From Aquificota bacterium (GTDB taxonomy: Bacteria; Thermosulfidibacterota; Thermosulfidibacteria; Thermosulfidibacterales; B14-G1), in the NCBI GenBank assembly GCA_003648675.1, contig QMPS01000065.1:1-5653 (forward strand): a DNA stretch of 5,653 nt, given 5' to 3'. Positions 4,786 through 5,653 of this stretch are shown piece by piece; position 1 is the first letter of the stretch, and each line of letters opens with the position of its first letter. The translations under genes and the position numbers were made by a program. A model generated the notes under the pieces. The model searched no databases. It was not told the origin of the DNA and saw only the letters and a program-made list of their open reading frames with translations.

Positions 4786-5653
4786 ACTAGCCCTTTGGCA
4801 GGCCAATCACGTGAAGGAGATGATAGAAGCCCTCTCTCCCGAGCACCACGTAGATCTGTTGGTGATAAAGACAAAAGGAGACAAGATCCTGGATGCTCCC
4901 CTGGCCAAAGTCGGTGGCAAGGGACTCTTCGTGAAAGAGATAGAAGAGGCCCTTCTAGAAGGCAGGGTAGACATGGCTGTCCACTCCATGAAAGACGTGC
5001 CCACTGAGCTACCCCACGGGCTGGAAATAGGCGCCATTCCCAAAAGAGAGGAACCTTGGGACCTCCTGGTTGCCAAAGAAGAAGCCCACTTGAGTTCCCT
5101 TCCCCAAGGAGCAAAAGTTGGAACCTCCAGTTTGAGGCGCCAAGCCCAGCTCCTGGCCAAAAGGCCTGACCTGGAGATCAGGCCCCTGAGAGGAAACCTG
5201 GACACCCGCTTTCGCAAGTTGAAAGAGACAGATTTGGACGCCATAGTAGTGGCCCTGGCAGGGGTGAAGAGGCTGGGCATCAACTCCCTACCCATGAGGG
5301 TGCTGTCCCCTCAGGAATGCCTCCCGGCCATTGGCCAAGGAGCCCTAGCCCTAGAAGTGAGGCAGGGAGAGATGAGGGAGATCCTAGAGGCCCTTCATCA
5401 TCCCGAAACCGAGGCCTGCGTGCAAGCCGAAAGGGCTTTTCTGGCCCATATAGGAGGATCTTGTCAGATCCCCGTAGCTGCCCTAGGAAAAGTGGAAGGG
5501 GAAGAGCTCATCCTCCAAGGTTTAATTGCTTCTCCTGACGGGAGGGACATCTACAGGGGAGAGAAAAGGGGACCCACAACACAGGCCCAAAACTTGGGCT
5601 TGGAGTTGGCCCAGATTCTTCTGGAGCAGGGTGGAAGAAGAATCATAGAGGCC
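4754..5653 (+). CDS. hemC: Hydroxymethylbilane synthase (porphobilinogen deaminase), 3' end outside window
   Basis: Polymerises four porphobilinogen molecules into hydroxymethylbilane in the cytoplasm. Exactly 300 codons are visible against a usual total of about 310, so only the tail is missing. Motifs: IGTRGSKLALWQA (4-16), VGGKGLFVKEIEEALL (53-68), AVHSMKDVPTELP (75-87) with catalytic D81, GTSSLRRQAQL (123-133), IRPLRGNLDTR (142-152) and GGSCQIPVAA (234-243). C237 is the expected attachment point of the dipyrromethane cofactor. The ATG at 4754 lies inside the 3' end of hemA, 32 bases before the end of its stop codon, and is preceded by GGAGGAAAAGG. It gives the canonical MNIRIGTRGS start, so the overlap is real. 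Translational coupling to hemA is likely. hemD or hemB would be the expected next genes beyond the edge, but that is inference. Confidence 0.97.
   Translation, partial: MNIRIGTRGSKLALWQANHVKEMIEALSPEHHVDLLVIKTKGDKILDAPLAKVGGKGLFVKEIEEALLEGRVDMAVHSMKDVPTELPHGLEIGAIPKREEPWDLLVAKEEAHLSSLPQGAKVGTSSLRRQAQLLAKRPDLEIRPLRGNLDTRFRKLKETDLDAIVVALAGVKRLGINSLPMRVLSPQECLPAIGQGALALEVRQGEMREILEALHHPETEACVQAERAFLAHIGGSCQIPVAALGKVEGEELILQGLIASPDGRDIYRGEKRGPTTQAQNLGLELAQILLEQGGRRIIEA

Noticed and set aside
4380..5114. Minus-strand 244-codon frame
   Set aside because: It is antisense to the well-supported hemA and hemC genes. Its Ser/Leu-rich composition is typical of a shadow.
4807..5295. Minus-strand 162-codon frame and plus-strand frames at 4795 and 5317
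   Set aside because: All lie inside hemC in wrong frames. hemC shows uninterrupted conserved motifs throughout.

Overview
The window looks like a chromosomal segment of an anaerobic and possibly thermophilic bacterium with moderately high GC content. Arginine is often encoded by AGG/AGA and isoleucine by ATA, a codon bias common in thermophiles. A small CcsA-type membrane protein followed by hemA and hemC is an arrangement known from Desulfobacterota (Geobacter-like) and some Bacillota. I cannot fix the phylum from this window.

Left part (1-1330, minus strand): the N-terminal three quarters of trpE (anthranilate synthase component I), running off the left edge. Upstream of it is a complete trp attenuator. 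It has a promoter with a perfect -35 box, a 25-codon leader peptide with four consecutive Trp codons, a mutually exclusive set of RNA hairpins, and two intrinsic terminators in series just before the trpE ribosome binding site. The two terminators share their arm sequences. The 3' arm of the first can pair over 11 bases with the 5' arm of the second, so melting the first could also disarm the second. This relay is the most unusual thing in the window.

Middle (1330-2560): about 150 bases with nested inverted repeats and no convincing ORF. Next comes a plus-strand gene for an unrecognised protein with two predicted membrane segments and a gluzincin-type zinc protease signature (HEMAHH, then WEEGWARW). 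A convergent tRNA-Ser(UGA) gene with encoded CCA lies just after it on the minus strand.

Right part (2560-5653, plus strand): a tight tetrapyrrole operon. It holds ccsA/hemX-like (cytochrome c assembly family), hemA (glutamyl-tRNA reductase) and hemC (hydroxymethylbilane synthase, cut by the right edge about ten residues before its expected end). HemA reduces glutamyl-tRNA to glutamate-1-semialdehyde. HemC condenses four porphobilinogens two steps after the aminomutase. The CcsA-like protein either handles heme for cytochrome c maturation or modulates HemA. The tRNA-Ser and hem promoters are divergent and share a spacer of about 100 bases.
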